A stretch of DNA of 64,000 nucleotides from Ursus arctos (GCF_023065955.2 NW_026622986.1:12115848-12179847); one strand, 5' to 3'. Positions 11,443 to 22,170 are shown, counted from the first letter of the stretch. Notes: a model not told the origin generated them from the letters alone. Program-made: numbers and translations.

Positions 11443-12141
11443 TTCACCCCACAAATCTTCAAAGGAAGTTGCAGAATGGGGGCTCCCCAAAACACCTTTG
11501 CCCCTCTGGCCAAAGGCAGTTGGCAGCAAGGACAGCGCACTCTCTTGCTGGATCACATTGTAAAGGGACCTCCGGTTGTCATCCATGAGCTGTTTGACAA
11601 TGCCAGTATGGGTATGCCCTGGACCCCAGATGGACGTGACATTTTGGCCAGCTCACAGTGGCCCTGTGGTCTTTCCTAGATTTCTCCATGGATGAGCCTG
11701 GAGATGCCCCTGAGTGAGGAGAAGAGTCCCATCCACAGGTTCACTCGTGAAAATGGTTTAGCCACAGTGTCTGAAGTCCACGTTTCTATGGCCACTTTGG
11801 AGAAAAAGAAGATTTCTGAGAATGAGCAGGGGCGACAGGACCCACATCTGAAGAGTATGATGGAGGGAAAAGCCAACACCTCTGTCGCAAGGGCAAGACT
11901 GTCCAGCAGGAAAAGTAGGGAGGACAGCACGCAGAATCCTCTGAAATAACGGGCCATCACACAAATGGCAAAGTGGCAGGGAAGAAGGATGCCGTTCCGC
12001 ATGCCCAGATGGCCCATGAGTTCTCCACAACCTTCTGTAACAGCCCCTAGCACGGTCAGGTCCAATCATCAACCACCAGATGGCGCTCCCCCCCAAGCCC
12101 CGAGCCTCTCCCCAGGGGCCCAGCCCTGCTCATCCCCATGA
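11443..12141 (+). other. Stretch with few stops in one frame; possible decayed coding sequence
   Basis: One plus-strand frame runs from just after a TAA at 11440 to a TGA at 12139 with only two internal stops (TAG at 11677 and TAA at 11947), about 232 codons. Chance would give roughly ten at this composition. The in-frame methionines at 11476 and 11692 head 67- and 85-codon pieces. The product matches no protein I recognise. No splice sites or poly(A) tract were found. It may be a decayed retrocopy, an old ERV internal piece, or chance. Confidence 0.25.
12073..12087 (+). promoter_or_regulatory. CTCF-like core motif
   Basis: CCACCAGATGGCGCT fits the CTCF core pattern (CCASYAGRKGGCRSY) along its full length. 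It lies outside any recognised repeat. Occupancy cannot be inferred from sequence alone. Confidence 0.5.
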
Positions 12142-12841
12142 GGTCCCAGCATGTCCTGTCTCACTGCACAATGTGATCTTTCAGCCCCTGAGATCAGCTC
12201 TCCTAGAGGCAGTGTCTGAGGAGGCTTTGGATTACTCCTCACTAAGAAATTTGACTCTTTTATGAGTTTAATCTTGGACACAGCCGTTTACCAGGGAGCC
12301 ATATAACGCAGGGGACCGGATATAGGAGCGCTCACTGGTGGAACCACCTGCAGCCCGAGTATCAGGGAGGACAGCGCCAGCCCCCTTGGCATTGACCTAA
12401 AACAGAGCCACGTTCTGCCTCTATTCCCAGCGGCCCACTGCGTATATCAGGGAAGGGAGCTGTCGGATTTGTGACCTCCGATACCAACCGCTGGAACCTG
12501 ACTTCCCCGGACAACTTCTGCATCCAGTCCGTGTCCTGCTTCCACTATGACCCTAGACTAGATCCCTGGAATGTTGCCAGGATGACGGGGCTCTGTCCTG
12601 AATCACGGCAAGCTTCCAGAGAGTTTTCTAGGGCGAGGGGTGGGGAGGGAGTGAGGCCAGAGCCCTGGGCCTGGGGTCTAGCAGCGCAGCAGACTTGGTC
12701 GGAGGACACAGCCCTGCCTCCCAACAACGCCGTGCCCATTAGCTGACTGAGCCACACGTGGAAGAAAGTATACAAAACTATTCAGGTCTTAATGCATCTA
12801 AATGTCTGACTTGTGACCTGTGTAAAAAAACAAAGGCTGTT
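12142..12841. other. Unplaced non-coding sequence
   Basis: No repeat or exon is recognised. Frames on both strands around 12471-12775 overlap and resemble nothing known. Confidence 0.45.
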
Positions 12842-12861
12842 CTAAAACTGGCTATTTTTCT

Positions 12862-13064
12862 TTTTCTTTTTTTTTAAAGATTTTATTTATTTATTTGACA
12901 GAGAGAGAGACAGCCAGCGAGAGAGAGAACACAAGCAGGGGCAGTGGGAGAGGAAGAAGCAGGCTCATAGCGGAAGAGCCTGATGTGGGACTCGATCCCA
13001 GAACGCCGGGATCACGCCCTGAGCCGAAGGCAGGCGCTTAACCACTGTGCCACCCAGGCGCCCC
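12862..13064 (-). mobile_element. Can-SINE, young ursid-type subfamily
   Basis: A complete minus-strand copy with TTTATTTATTTATTTGACAG, the GACAGCCAGCGAGAGAG body and a GCCACCCAGGCGCCCC head. The 20-bp target duplication has one mismatch (12842-12861 and 13065-13084, CTAAaACTGGC... / CTAAcACTGGC...). Confidence 0.96.
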
Positions 13065-14419
13065 CTAACACTGGCTATTTTTCTATTAAAGTTTGCTACC
13101 TTGTTAAAGCGGAATTTTCCCTAGGTTACAGTAGAATTTTAGTCACTTAGAGGAAATTTAAATTCTAATTGTGGTTAATAGGTTGTACAATAATTATAGG
13201 AAAATAATGTGTCCTTTATAGTTTTTGCTTTTTTTTTTTTTTAATGGTAACCAAAAGAGACTTTTTTTTTTCTTGGGAAGAGGAGCAAAAGTGGTGGGCA
13301 ATTTTTTGTGCAGTTTTGAAAGGCAGGTACACTATACAGACACCAGTGAAAATACAATCGAGCTGAGCAGAGGAGTGGGTGGGAGGGAGTCCCAGGGTCT
13401 TAGTGGCCCTCGCGAAGAGCGAACATGGTGCTGGCTGGAGCGGAGCGGAGCAATCCTCTGGCCGACCTGACCTGTGGTCTCGGGAACTCCATCTCCAGGT
13501 GCCCAGCAACACCAGGGATCCTTGTGGGAACCTCCAGCCTAGAGCAAAGGCTGGCACCAGGCACAGAGATGGTTAAGAGGGGAGAGAGAAAGAAGGAAAG
13601 CCGGCCACGGCCACGATCATGGAATGGGCACCTACCACCAGCTCCTGGTTCTCGGGTGCAAACCTCTCTCAGCCCTGGTGACCTTACCCAGGGCATGGAG
13701 ACTCCCCTGCTCCCACCTAGCCACTGGCAGCCATGAGCAGAGGCCCCTGAACTCCACATGTCCCTGGGAAGACTTCGGTTCCTGGGCCCACCCCTCGAGC
13801 TTCACCTCCGCTGCCTGTCTGGAGACCTCCTAGTGCAGGAGAAGACAGCTGGTTTGAGCTGCTGGTGGGCATTTTGCAGTAGGACATCCCTCTACAGCCA
13901 GCCTGGCCGCTTAGAGAAGGTCCCGAGCTTAGGATCCCTGCCGCAAGTTTGCTTCTCCAGGGCCACCTGTTAAAATAGCCACTTAGAGTCGAGCCCTTGA
14001 AAAGCCAGCGACCTCCATCCCAGCCCCTTCTAAGTCGTGAGTGACAGCCACACCGCCCTCGGTCCCCTGCTCTGCACCTGGGATGGAGGGGACTGCCCTT
14101 CAGTGGCCCCGTCCCTGCCAGGATCTCAAGTAACAAATCTTATGACTTTACTTCCTATGTGTGGGTATATTGAAACTGCGCCTTCAGTCAAATGACCCCC
14201 AGGACTTTTACTTCCCCAAAGTCGGAGCTTGCATGCTGACGGAGCTACCTGTGGGCTCTGTGTGGGTGGCTTGTCTGTCTTCACTCGGGAAGTCATGATC
14301 TGCAATATCCTTAATTTACTACACCAACAACAGGATCCCAACTCTTGGTGACATCTCATGGTCCTCTTGACCGTGGGGTCGGTCTCCCCCCACCACGGGC
14401 CTTTGCAAAGCTGCTCTCC

Positions 14420-14427
14420 TGACGTCA
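14420..14427. promoter_or_regulatory. Full cAMP-response-element palindrome
   Basis: TGACGTCA is the perfect 8-bp CREB/ATF site and it contains a CpG. A second copy lies at 18191-18198. Without promoter context either may be chance. Confidence 0.35.
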
Positions 14428-14433
14428 CGTTTC

Positions 14434-14477
14434 ATCAGCTTTAGCTTTTGATCCCCTTTTTGATCAGCTTTAGCTTT
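14434..14477 (+). repeat. Short direct repeat
   Basis: ATCAGCTTTAGCTTT occurs at 14434-14448 and again, identical, at 14463-14477, separated by 14 bases. It looks like a local duplication, and it begins seven bases after the CRE. Confidence 0.9.
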
Positions 14478-15119
14478 GGGATCACGCTCAGTCTGAGGCC
14501 CCATCCCTGTATCCTCTGCTGCTTCTCTGAAAGTTCCCTTGACTGTTGGTTCTCGGGGACACCGCCTCCTGCAGCCCTCTCAGCGGGCAGCTGCTGGCTC
14601 CTCCCATCAGCCGTGCAGGTGGGGGGGAAGTAAGCACCCTCTAGGCGCCCAAAGCAACTCCAGCCCCTTTGCCCTTGCCCTTCTGAGATGCGCTTGTCCT
14701 CAGACCACCGCTGCCGCCCCTCTTTGGAGCAGCCCTTTACAGAGCCCTGAGCTGCCCTCCCCTCGCTGCTTAACGAGCGCAGCTCTTTCCCTAGCCTCTC
14801 TTCGGTGCCATACTCATCGGCATTCTTGGTGAGTTAGTGTCCCCAGATGCCCTAGCCTCTCCGTCCCCATCCCTCCCCTCCCCCAGTGACCTGTCGCCCA
14901 CCTAGCGGCTTCTGTCCATCACACCCCGCAGGGTGTCACCTCAGCCACCATCCCTCCAGTCTCAACTGCAGACTCTACCCTCCCACCACCTCCTCCTTCC
15001 CTCTGACTCACTTCGTTCACTAGCCTGGCTTCAGGAACTCTTTGACCTTTTTTTTTTTTTCTTGATGTTTCGTTTTTCACTTGGCCTTGAGGGCTCTCGC
15101 TCTTGGATAGAAATGGGAT

Positions 15120-15900
15120 AGATCTGGACAACCGGGAAAGTTTGGAAATTATAGATGTGGACTTGTTGGTGTGGGGGCGATGAAGCCAAGAGCTGAGGAA
15201 AGCGTTGGACGGAGAAAGGTGTGCTTGGGTTGTGATGGGATTAAGACCAGTTTGCTTGAATTACGGGATGAAATGATGGGAGAGAAATCAGTTACAATGT
15301 TGAAAATGTCCAAGGTCATGAGGCTGAATGTTGGGCTGAGCTCATGCTCCAATTCACGTATGAAGCATTCTCTGACTTTTCCAGTCCCCAGGGCATTTTT
15401 GAGGCACTCAGCGCCATGCATTTATTATCTGACGCGCGACAGGTGCTGTGCAGAGCACTGGCCAGAGCAAAAGGAGACGAGGTTCTTGCGGTCAAGGTAA
15501 CTAAACATCTATCCGAAATAAGAGCAAACTCATTAGCACTATCATAGAGGAATGTATTGGGGCCATGAAAGAAAAAAGAAGTTCATCTAAATCAGACAGG
15601 GAGGTCAGGAAGGCTTCCTGGAGGAAGAGATGCTTTAGCTGAGCTTTGAGGGAAGAAACCTCAGAATGTTTGCAACACTCACCCCGCCCCCTGATGGAAG
15701 CGGCCTCCTCACCCATAGCCCTGATGTTGCAAAGATTGGTATCCCAGAGCCAGGCCCCCAGCCCCTCCCCCTTGCCCAGCAGCCACCGGAAGTCAGCACC
15801 CTTCCATACAGCCTGGTTCAGGAAGGCCAACCAGATGGTGGTTCTAGAGTGTTGGGCATGATCAATACAGAGAGAGAGAGAGAATCAGCAGAGGGGTCAG
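15120..15900. mobile_element. Ancient L2-like fragments
   Basis: Phrases such as TCAGGAAGGCTTCCTGGAGGAAGAGATGC (15606-15634) and GCTGAGCTTTGAGGGAAG are a familiar mammal-wide L2-class signature. The stretch before 15415 resembles another old dispersed repeat. Boundaries are uncertain, and no coding capacity remains. Confidence 0.45.
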
Positions 15901-16164
15901 AAGCTTTGAAGGTGCCATGAGATGGAGGCCGGGCAGTGATGAGCCATAACTCAGGGAGAGCCACAGGTTCGAGGAAGGAGAAATGCACACACACCGAGGG
16001 AGCCCACAGGCAGGGAAGGGGATGGGCAGAGAGGCGCAGTGATGCCACAGGGAGAGCCAAGCCCGCGGGGGCCACAGGACCGGGGTGGGACATGGTATTG
16101 TCACCCCACCACTCTGCTCCAATTTCAGACCCCATGTGTTCTTACAAAAAAATCCACTTTCTTA
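15901..16164. other. Unplaced non-coding sequence
   Basis: Nothing is recognised. Antisense frames across 15818-16135 lack known motifs. Confidence 0.4.
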
Positions 16165-16640
16165 AGCCTTAAAATGACCCAACGAATATAGTTCCAAGTA
16201 TACACCCAATGAAAAATGCTGGGTGTGTGCACAAGGAAACAGATAAAACAATGCTCGCTGGAAAACAATGTAAATAATAGTTAACAAAGGAATAAATGAT
16301 TAATTGTGATATATTTCTGTATTGGATCAGGATTCTGAAGTTAGAAGAGGGAACAAGTTGTCTAGATAGATAGATGATAGACTTACAAATCTGTATATAC
16401 ACACACAGATACATCACTCACATCACACAGGTATATATTGACAGGGTAGATTCTGATTATAATGACAAGTTTAAAAATCTCATTTAAGATATACATAATA
16501 CCATTTCTATAAATTTAAAACAACACAGTACTGTTGCTTGTTCTGGATACGGTTATGTACATGTAACTGTAATAAGAATCAATTTGAAGGTTATAATCAA
16601 ATTCAACATAGTAGTTGCTTCAAAAGGTAATGGAATAATT
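16165..16640 (+). mobile_element. Old L1 3' fragment
   Basis: GTATACACCCAATGAAAAATGC, a GGAATAAATGATTAATTGTGATATAT segment and ATACCATTTCTATAAATTTAAA follow the order of an old L1 ORF2 3' end and UTR. It is heavily diverged and has no open frame. Confidence 0.5.
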
Positions 16641-17639
16641 TGGGAAAATGGAATATTTCTTAATGGTATAAGGTTGAATTCATTTAATGACTTACTAAGA
16701 ATTAAATCAAATGCGACCACTAGTCAAAATGGTTAATTCTTGTATTTTTAATGTTCTTTAAATCTATGAAAAGGAACAGGGTGCAAGTGAACAGAGAGGA
16801 AGCAAGCAGAAAGTGCAGTCATCTGGCCAATGAGGTCAGAAGCTAGAGCATAGATGTGGAGAGGAAGAGTGGAATGGATTAATATACACATCAAACAGAA
16901 AGAGAACAGTCTGTGGCATGTTCAACGGTGGGACTCAGTGAGGGGGAGAAATCTAATCTGGCTCAGAGCTTTTTGGCTGTACTGGTGATAGGAGATACAG
17001 CAAGGAGCAGATTTGGGGAGGAAGCTGATTAATTGGCGTTGGACACACTGCGTGTGAAGCCTCTCTCATCCATGTGGAAGCTGTGCAGTAGACACGTCCA
17101 GACTAGGGACCTAGACCAAGAATCATTTGCATCAAAGGTGTCATTGAAGCCATGGGACAGGGGAGACCCAGGGAGTGTATATAGAGTAACAAGAACGATG
17201 CTGAAGGATGGAACCTTGCACTAAAAATGGACTCGAGGTGGCTAAAGAAGGAGCCGGTGAGGTTTGTGATGAGGAAGAGTGCCCAACCTGCTAGAATGGT
17301 TTTCCAGAGGCCCAGGAAAGTGAGCCCCTTCAAGAGAGTGCTCAACCGCGAAGAGAGTCACCAAGAAACAGGCATATGTGTTTATTCCGTTTGGAGGTGC
17401 CAGAGGATGAGCCACAGAATCTCTTTCTTTGGCCAATCTTCGCCCATGGGCTTCCGAACTCCCTTCTTTGTGTGGCTACACAGAAATAAGTAGTGTAAGG
17501 ACCAGGAGCTCAGAATGAGGGAGGTGAGGTGAGGCTGTCCCTTGTGCGTGTCCAGTCCTTCTTTTCTTCAGTTCAGGACATTTTTCATGAGCACTCCTGA
17601 CTTTCACTGCTGACGCTATTCTAAACCTTTTCCCTGCGT
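16641..17639. other. Probable ancient repeat and unplaced sequence
   Basis: Text at 16780-17300 (ATACAGCAAGGAGCAGATTTGGGG, GAAGCCATGGGACAGG, AAAGAAGGAGCCGGTGAGG) resembles a common old mammalian dispersed repeat whose family I cannot name with confidence. The rest is unplaced. Confidence 0.4.
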
Positions 17640-18045
17640 CGGGAGGTGCTATGGGGTGAGCTCCGTTCCTCCCCAGTCTATGTGTTGAAGTCCTAACTCC
17701 TAGGACCTCAGGATATAACTGTATTTGGACGTGGGGTCTTTGAAGAGGTAATTATATTAAAATGAGGTCATTAGCATGGGCCTTGATACAGTCTGACTGG
17801 TGTCCTTACAAGAAAAGGTGATCAGGACATGCAGAGAAGACACCTAGAAGAGCCAAGGCCACCTGAGGACACCAGGAGAAGATGGCCATCTGCAAGCCAA
17901 GAAGGGAGGCAACAGGAGAAACCAAACCTAGTGACACCTTGATCTTGGACTTCCAGCTTCTAGAACTGTGAGAGAATAAATTTCCATTGTGTAAGCCAGC
18001 TGATCTGGGGTATTTTGTTATGTCAGGCCTGGCGGACTCACACAA
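17640..18045 (+). mobile_element. MLT1-type LTR, sense
   Basis: Motifs appear in MLT1 order: TATGTGTTGAAGTCCTAACTCC, CTGTATTTGGACGTGGGGTCTTTGAAGAGGTAATTA, AAATGAGGTCATTAG, GACTGGTGTCCTTACAAGA, GAAGATGGCCATCTGCAAGCCAAG, and the AATAAATTTC poly(A)-signal region. It is a nearly full-length solo LTR of the ERVL-MaLR group. Confidence 0.85.
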
Positions 18046-18229
18046 GAAGGATGTACAAGTTCTGCCAACAGCCATGCAGCCTGGCAGTGTCCGTGATCAG
18101 TGTGCCTGTGAACCAGAGGGAGGTCTGTTTGCACACACGAGGCTGCAGCGCCATTGCCCTCTCAGAAACCAAAGGGAGCGGAGGAGGGAATGACGTCAGA
18201 AAGACAATGCAGAATTAGATCATGTAGAT

Positions 18230-19193
18230 CACTTTAAAAATGGTCTCTGTTGAAAATTTTTTAAAATTACAATATCTTCAATGGCCAATGGGCACATTAA
18301 AAGATGTTCCACATCACTAATGATTAGGAAACGCAAATCAAAACCACAATGGGCTATCACCTCACAAAGGTTAGAATGGCTGCCATCAAAAAGACAGGAA
18401 ATAACAGCGTCGATGAGCATGTGGCGAAAAGAGAAACGCTCCTGCACTGTTGGTGGGAAAGCAAACTGGTGCAGCCACTGTGGAAAACAGTATGGAGGTT
18501 CCTCAAGTTACCCTGTGATCCAGCTATTCCAGTTCTGGGATCCAAAGAATACAAAAACACTAATTCAAAAATATTTATGCACCCCTACATTCATTGCATC
18601 AATATTTACATGATATATATGGAAACAAATCTAAGTGTCCATTGATGGATGAATGGATAAAGAGGATATGATATGTTCATGATATATATATATATATGTA
18701 TGTATGTATGTATATGTGTATATATATATATGTATGTATGTATGTATATGTGTATATATATATATATATATAATGGAATATTACTCAGCCATAAAGAAGA
18801 ATGAAATCTTGCCATTGGCAACGACGTGGAGGACCTTGAGGATATTGTGCCATGAGAAACAAGTCAGACTGGAAAAGATAAATACCATATGATTTCATTC
18901 ACATGTGGAATCTCAAAACCCAAAACAAACTAACAAAAAAACAATGCAAAACAAGCTCATAGATACAAAGAACAGGTCGATGGTTCCCAGAAGGGAAGGA
19001 GATGGGTGCGGGCAAAATGGGTGAAGGGGGTCAATTGTATGGACAAATGTTAACTAGATTTTGGGTGGTGATGACTTGTAGTATATAGAGTCAAATTATA
19101 ATGCTGTATACCTACAACTTATATAATGTTATATACCCATTTTCCCTCAATAAAAATAAAATCTGGAACAAGGAACATTCAAATCTAAAAAAA
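18230..19193 (+). mobile_element. L1 ORF2 end and 3' UTR
   Basis: It carries well-kept L1 3' text: CGCAAATCAAAACCACAATGGGCTATCACCTCA, GAATGGCTGCCATCAAAAAGACA, TGTCCATTGATGGATGAATGGATAAAG, GGAATATTACTCAGCCATAAAG, ending in CCTCAATAAAAATAAAAT and an A-rich tail. The reading frame is broken into pieces of 67-110 codons. It is 5'-truncated and dead. Confidence 0.88.
18682..18772. repeat. TA/TGTA microsatellite, duplicated block
   Basis: (TA)n followed by (TGTA)n and a TATATGTGTA terminator appears twice in tandem (18682-18720 and 18721-18754), then a further TA run. It lies inside the L1 3' region, where some L1 copies already carry a TA-rich segment. Confidence 0.9.
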
Positions 19194-20229
19194 ATAAAAA
19201 TAGAAAAATGAAATTGCAACACCCTGGCGTGATAAATTCCTGTAAAATAGCAAGCATAAATGCCCAATTAATTGTGCTGATTTTAAATGACATCCACCCT
19301 TGGTGCCTCTTCAGGAAAGTGGCCAAGGGACAAATGACACCAATCTAGAGTGCCAGGCAGCAGAGTTTGGATGCTATGGTATTGGGAGACTGTAAAGGTG
19401 TTTTGGCATGAATAATTTTTGAATAATGCATGCAATTTGAACAGGGTCGAGGAAAGGAGGGATAGAGAGTAGGTGGGGGGAACAGCAGAGGACATTCCCA
19501 CCCCCAGGTTCCTAGCCATGCCTTCCTGCCTCTTTACCTCCTGTCACATTGGCAGTGCCGGAAATGTGGGTAAGAGGAACCCTTGCCCCCAGCTCCTACT
19601 TGACAACTGCTCTGCCCCCCCCTTAGCCAGGCTTCTCACCCCTGGACAAGGAGGTGTGATCACACAAAAGGCCATGGCCCCCGGAACCTAGGCACCCCCT
19701 TCTAGACCACACATTCTGGTACCAGGGACCCTGGAATGACCTATTCCAACAGTCTCCAGTAGGCTGCAGCATCCCTGCCTGCTTCCTCCTGGGGGCCATG
19801 CTCTGGAGGGCCAAGTGGGCTTCAGTGTGCACACCCCACAGCCTGAGGCGGGGGCCCTCAGATAGAACTGTGATGTGAGGCTGGGATATGCGCACATTGC
19901 AGCCAAGTCCCCACCTGGGAGGGAGCCGGGTGGGAGGAAAGAAGGGGCTGGGTGGAAAGCGGGGGGCATAGAGGCTGGTCCTGCTGGAGGGCTGGCGTTC
20001 TGGCGCTCAATGTGGAGGACTCTGAGTTCTGAAATCCAACCTGATATGCCATGTCACTTGAAGCTAAATTTCCTGAGGAAGGAGGATAGGATGTTTTATA
20101 TAACAGCTTGCTGCTTTATTTATCATTTTAAATACTGGACAGAGGGTGTGTGGACCTCTATTTGAGCAGGTTGGGGGAGGTCTGCCCTCCCACCGCTCTC
20201 CTCCCTAACCCCACACCAAGACTCTGCTC
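19194..20229. other. Unplaced non-coding sequence
   Basis: No element is named. Frames on both strands across 19623-20165 overlap without known motifs. Confidence 0.4.
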
Positions 20230-20734
20230 GGATCAGGCCTGACAACTCGCAGGTTTATTCCCTTCATTTTCCATCATTACGTCTACATTTGTCATTGCCT
20301 TCTTAAACCATTAAGTGAGGATATTGTCAACTAATTTTTTTAATAAATAAGTATTAGGAATTTGTGATATTTGCCCTTTGTTTATGTACGTGAGGAGGCA
20401 AAAGGATGGACATCCTTTTGTAATCAGCTCAAAGATTCAGCATCTGGGTCCTCCTTTTCTATTTTTATATTCTCCTATCAAACCACACCGTGCTGACAGT
20501 TTCCAATCCTAATACCGCAATAATCACACTGAAATAGAGCCGTCTATCTTAGTCTGAATTAATTCGGGAGCATTCGCCCGCGGTCTCCCCAGCCCGCTGC
20601 CCCCCACCCCCTCAGGTTCGCAGTTTTATTTGCAGTGACGGAGTCTGGTCAGCAGATGGCAACGAGCATCTTGTAAGAAAAGAAAAATTATTTAGGCTGC
20701 GTTAAAAATAAAGGGAAAGAGAGGGAGAGAGAAA
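20230..20734. other. AT-rich, possibly conserved non-coding element
   Basis: This is complex sequence without repeats and rich in homeodomain-, FOX- and MEF-like AT motifs (GAATTAATTCGG, TATTTATCATT-like, TTTTATTTGCAG). It abuts a CpG-rich block and an X-box. This texture is typical of developmental conserved elements, but conservation itself was not tested. Confidence 0.35.
20616..20672 (+). other. Possible 57-nt internal exon
   Basis: A strong pyrimidine tract of mostly C ends in CTCAG at 20615, and a GTAAGA donor starts at 20673. The enclosed 57 nt is a multiple of three and open in two of the three sense frames (one starts V-R-S-F-I-C, another F-A-V-L-F-A). The donor's last exonic base is T rather than the preferred G. 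I do not recognise the peptide. Confidence 0.2.
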
Positions 20735-21175
20735 ACGGGCCCCGTGGAGAAGCAGAATCCTGGGGCCCCTGCGGAATCCTGTCTTCCCGGTGGGGCAGTG
20801 GGCGCCCCTCCTACGGGGCCATGGGCTGCCCGGGCACCCGCGAGCCCTGTTCCGGGCAGTCCAGGCCGCCCATGCAGCCCAGTCTGTTCCTCCTGGTCCG
20901 AAGTCCTTTATGTGAGATGCTCAGTTCATGGCACGTGCAGATCGGGGGATGCTGGACCGGGAGACCGAGGTGGGGGTGGCTCTCAGCACCGAAGCTCCCC
21001 CCTCCCCAGGTAGGGCGGCTCGGGGCCCTGCGAGCTGTCTCCAGGCTGGGGCTGCCGCTCTGTATGCACCCAGCATCCCCGTCTGGCTCCCGCCCCGCAG
21101 CAGCGGTCCCCCCCCCCGCCCCCGCCCCCGGCAGCCCCGGGTGACAGGAGACAGCTAATTTAACCTGCGCGTCCT
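20735..21175. promoter_or_regulatory. CpG-rich block (island-like)
   Basis: By hand count about 30 CpG dinucleotides occur in roughly 440 bases of clearly GC-rich DNA, many more than in neighbouring sequence. This is close to the usual island thresholds. The block is repeat-free. Overlapping frames on both strands are a product of the GC content. Confidence 0.5.
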
Positions 21176-21196
21176 CAGCTTCCTTCTTATCTGGCG

Positions 21197-21210
21197 GTTG
21201 CCATGGCAAC
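21197..21210. promoter_or_regulatory. Perfect RFX X-box palindrome
   Basis: GTTGCCATGGCAAC is the full 14-bp symmetric X-box recognised by RFX1-3 family winged-helix factors, which act at ciliary, neural and other genes. It sits at the downstream edge of the CpG-rich block, just after a CTAATTTAA homeodomain-like site. The palindrome is read directly; binding is inferred. Confidence 0.6.
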
Positions 21211-21884
21211 CCCTAAGGCTCCTCAGGCTTTTCTCAGTGACCGACCAGGCCCCCGCACACCGTTCTGGAATGGACAGTGCTATATTTGGGGAGAACTTAA
21301 TGAAAGAACAGGTTGACCTAGTTTCAATGGTACACAACGACATGCAGGGACGTGAGGTGTTACCCAATAGAAAGGGATAGCGGCTACCAGAAAAGATGGG
21401 ACGATGATGGGGCAGTTGTGGGCATGGAGGTGATCTCGTGCTCAGTGACTTCCTCAGGTCCCAGAAGGACAAGCCCCACACTACGGTCGGGGGCCAATTT
21501 TCGCATGCAGTGGGCGCATTTCAGGAAGCGCAGAAATGTGGAATTCCTTTTCTGGGTTTTAAGAAATATAGAAATGTCAGATGGTTTTACCTCTCTCAAA
21601 GAAGAAGGGAAAAAAACCCCTGCATTATCCATTATCCCTGACCATTTGGATCTGAAGTTGGCCGGTACCGCTCAGAGTGATTCGTCCAGTCTCCAAAGGC
21701 TGTGGGGGCCAACAGTCAGCCCTGCCTCCTGGTGCCCCTGCCCCTGTGCTGTCTTTCCCCTTCAGTGTGGCCTGCGCCTGTGGATTGCTTCTAAAGCCTG
21801 GAATACAAAAGAAATGGTGGCATGTCCGTCCTGAAATGAGGACTAAAAATCGTGTTCTGCTCTTTGTGGCTGGGAGCACTAAGG
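21211..21884. other. Unplaced non-coding sequence
   Basis: No element is recognised. A 160-codon plus frame at 21352-21834 and antisense frames overlap it and show no known domain or plausible codon bias. Confidence 0.4.
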
Positions 21885-22170
21885 GCCCCACTGTGAGGAC
21901 ACACGGGGGACCGATGGAGAGGCCACGGGGCAAGGGACTGAGGCCTGTCAGGGCCCAGAGAGGAGCCTGGAAGCGCACACACTCTGGGCCCGGGGGAGCC
22001 CCCACTACAACCTCACTGCAACGTCCTGGGAGGCCTGAGCCCAAGGACCCAGCTAAGCCCCAGCTGGAGTCCTGCCCCACAGAAACTGGGGGCTGATGAA
22101 CGTCTGCTCTTTCCAGCCACTACGTTTTGGAGGATTTTGTTACACAGCAATCAATCACTAATACAGCCAT
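21885..22170 (+). mobile_element. Probable old LTR 3' portion
   Basis: AGAGGCCACGGGGCAAGGGACTGAGG, then CCAGCTAAGCCCCAGCTGGAGTCCTG and CCACTACGTTTTGGAGGATTTTGTTACACAGCAATCAATCACTAATACAG-type text resembles the 3' part of an ERVL/MaLR-class LTR. The exact family was not determined. Confidence 0.5.

Larger units (their letters stand above)
13085..15119. other. GC-moderate unplaced sequence, start of a SINE-free block
   Basis: No SINE, L1 or LTR is recognised. There are T runs at 13230-13241 and 13261-13270, and the rest is rather GC-rich. Overlapping frames on both strands at 13400-14136 (up to 139 codons) show no known domain. It could contain unrecognised single-copy exons, but no splice-bounded candidate stood out. 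Confidence 0.4.

Noticed and set aside
3301..13064. CRISPR array from the many similar SINE copies
   Set aside because: The copies are about 200 bp, on both strands, kilobases apart, and each has its own target duplication. They are retrotransposons.
21352..21834. 160-codon plus-strand frame
   Set aside because: No recognisable domain, overlapping antisense frames of similar length, and no splice or promoter context of its own.
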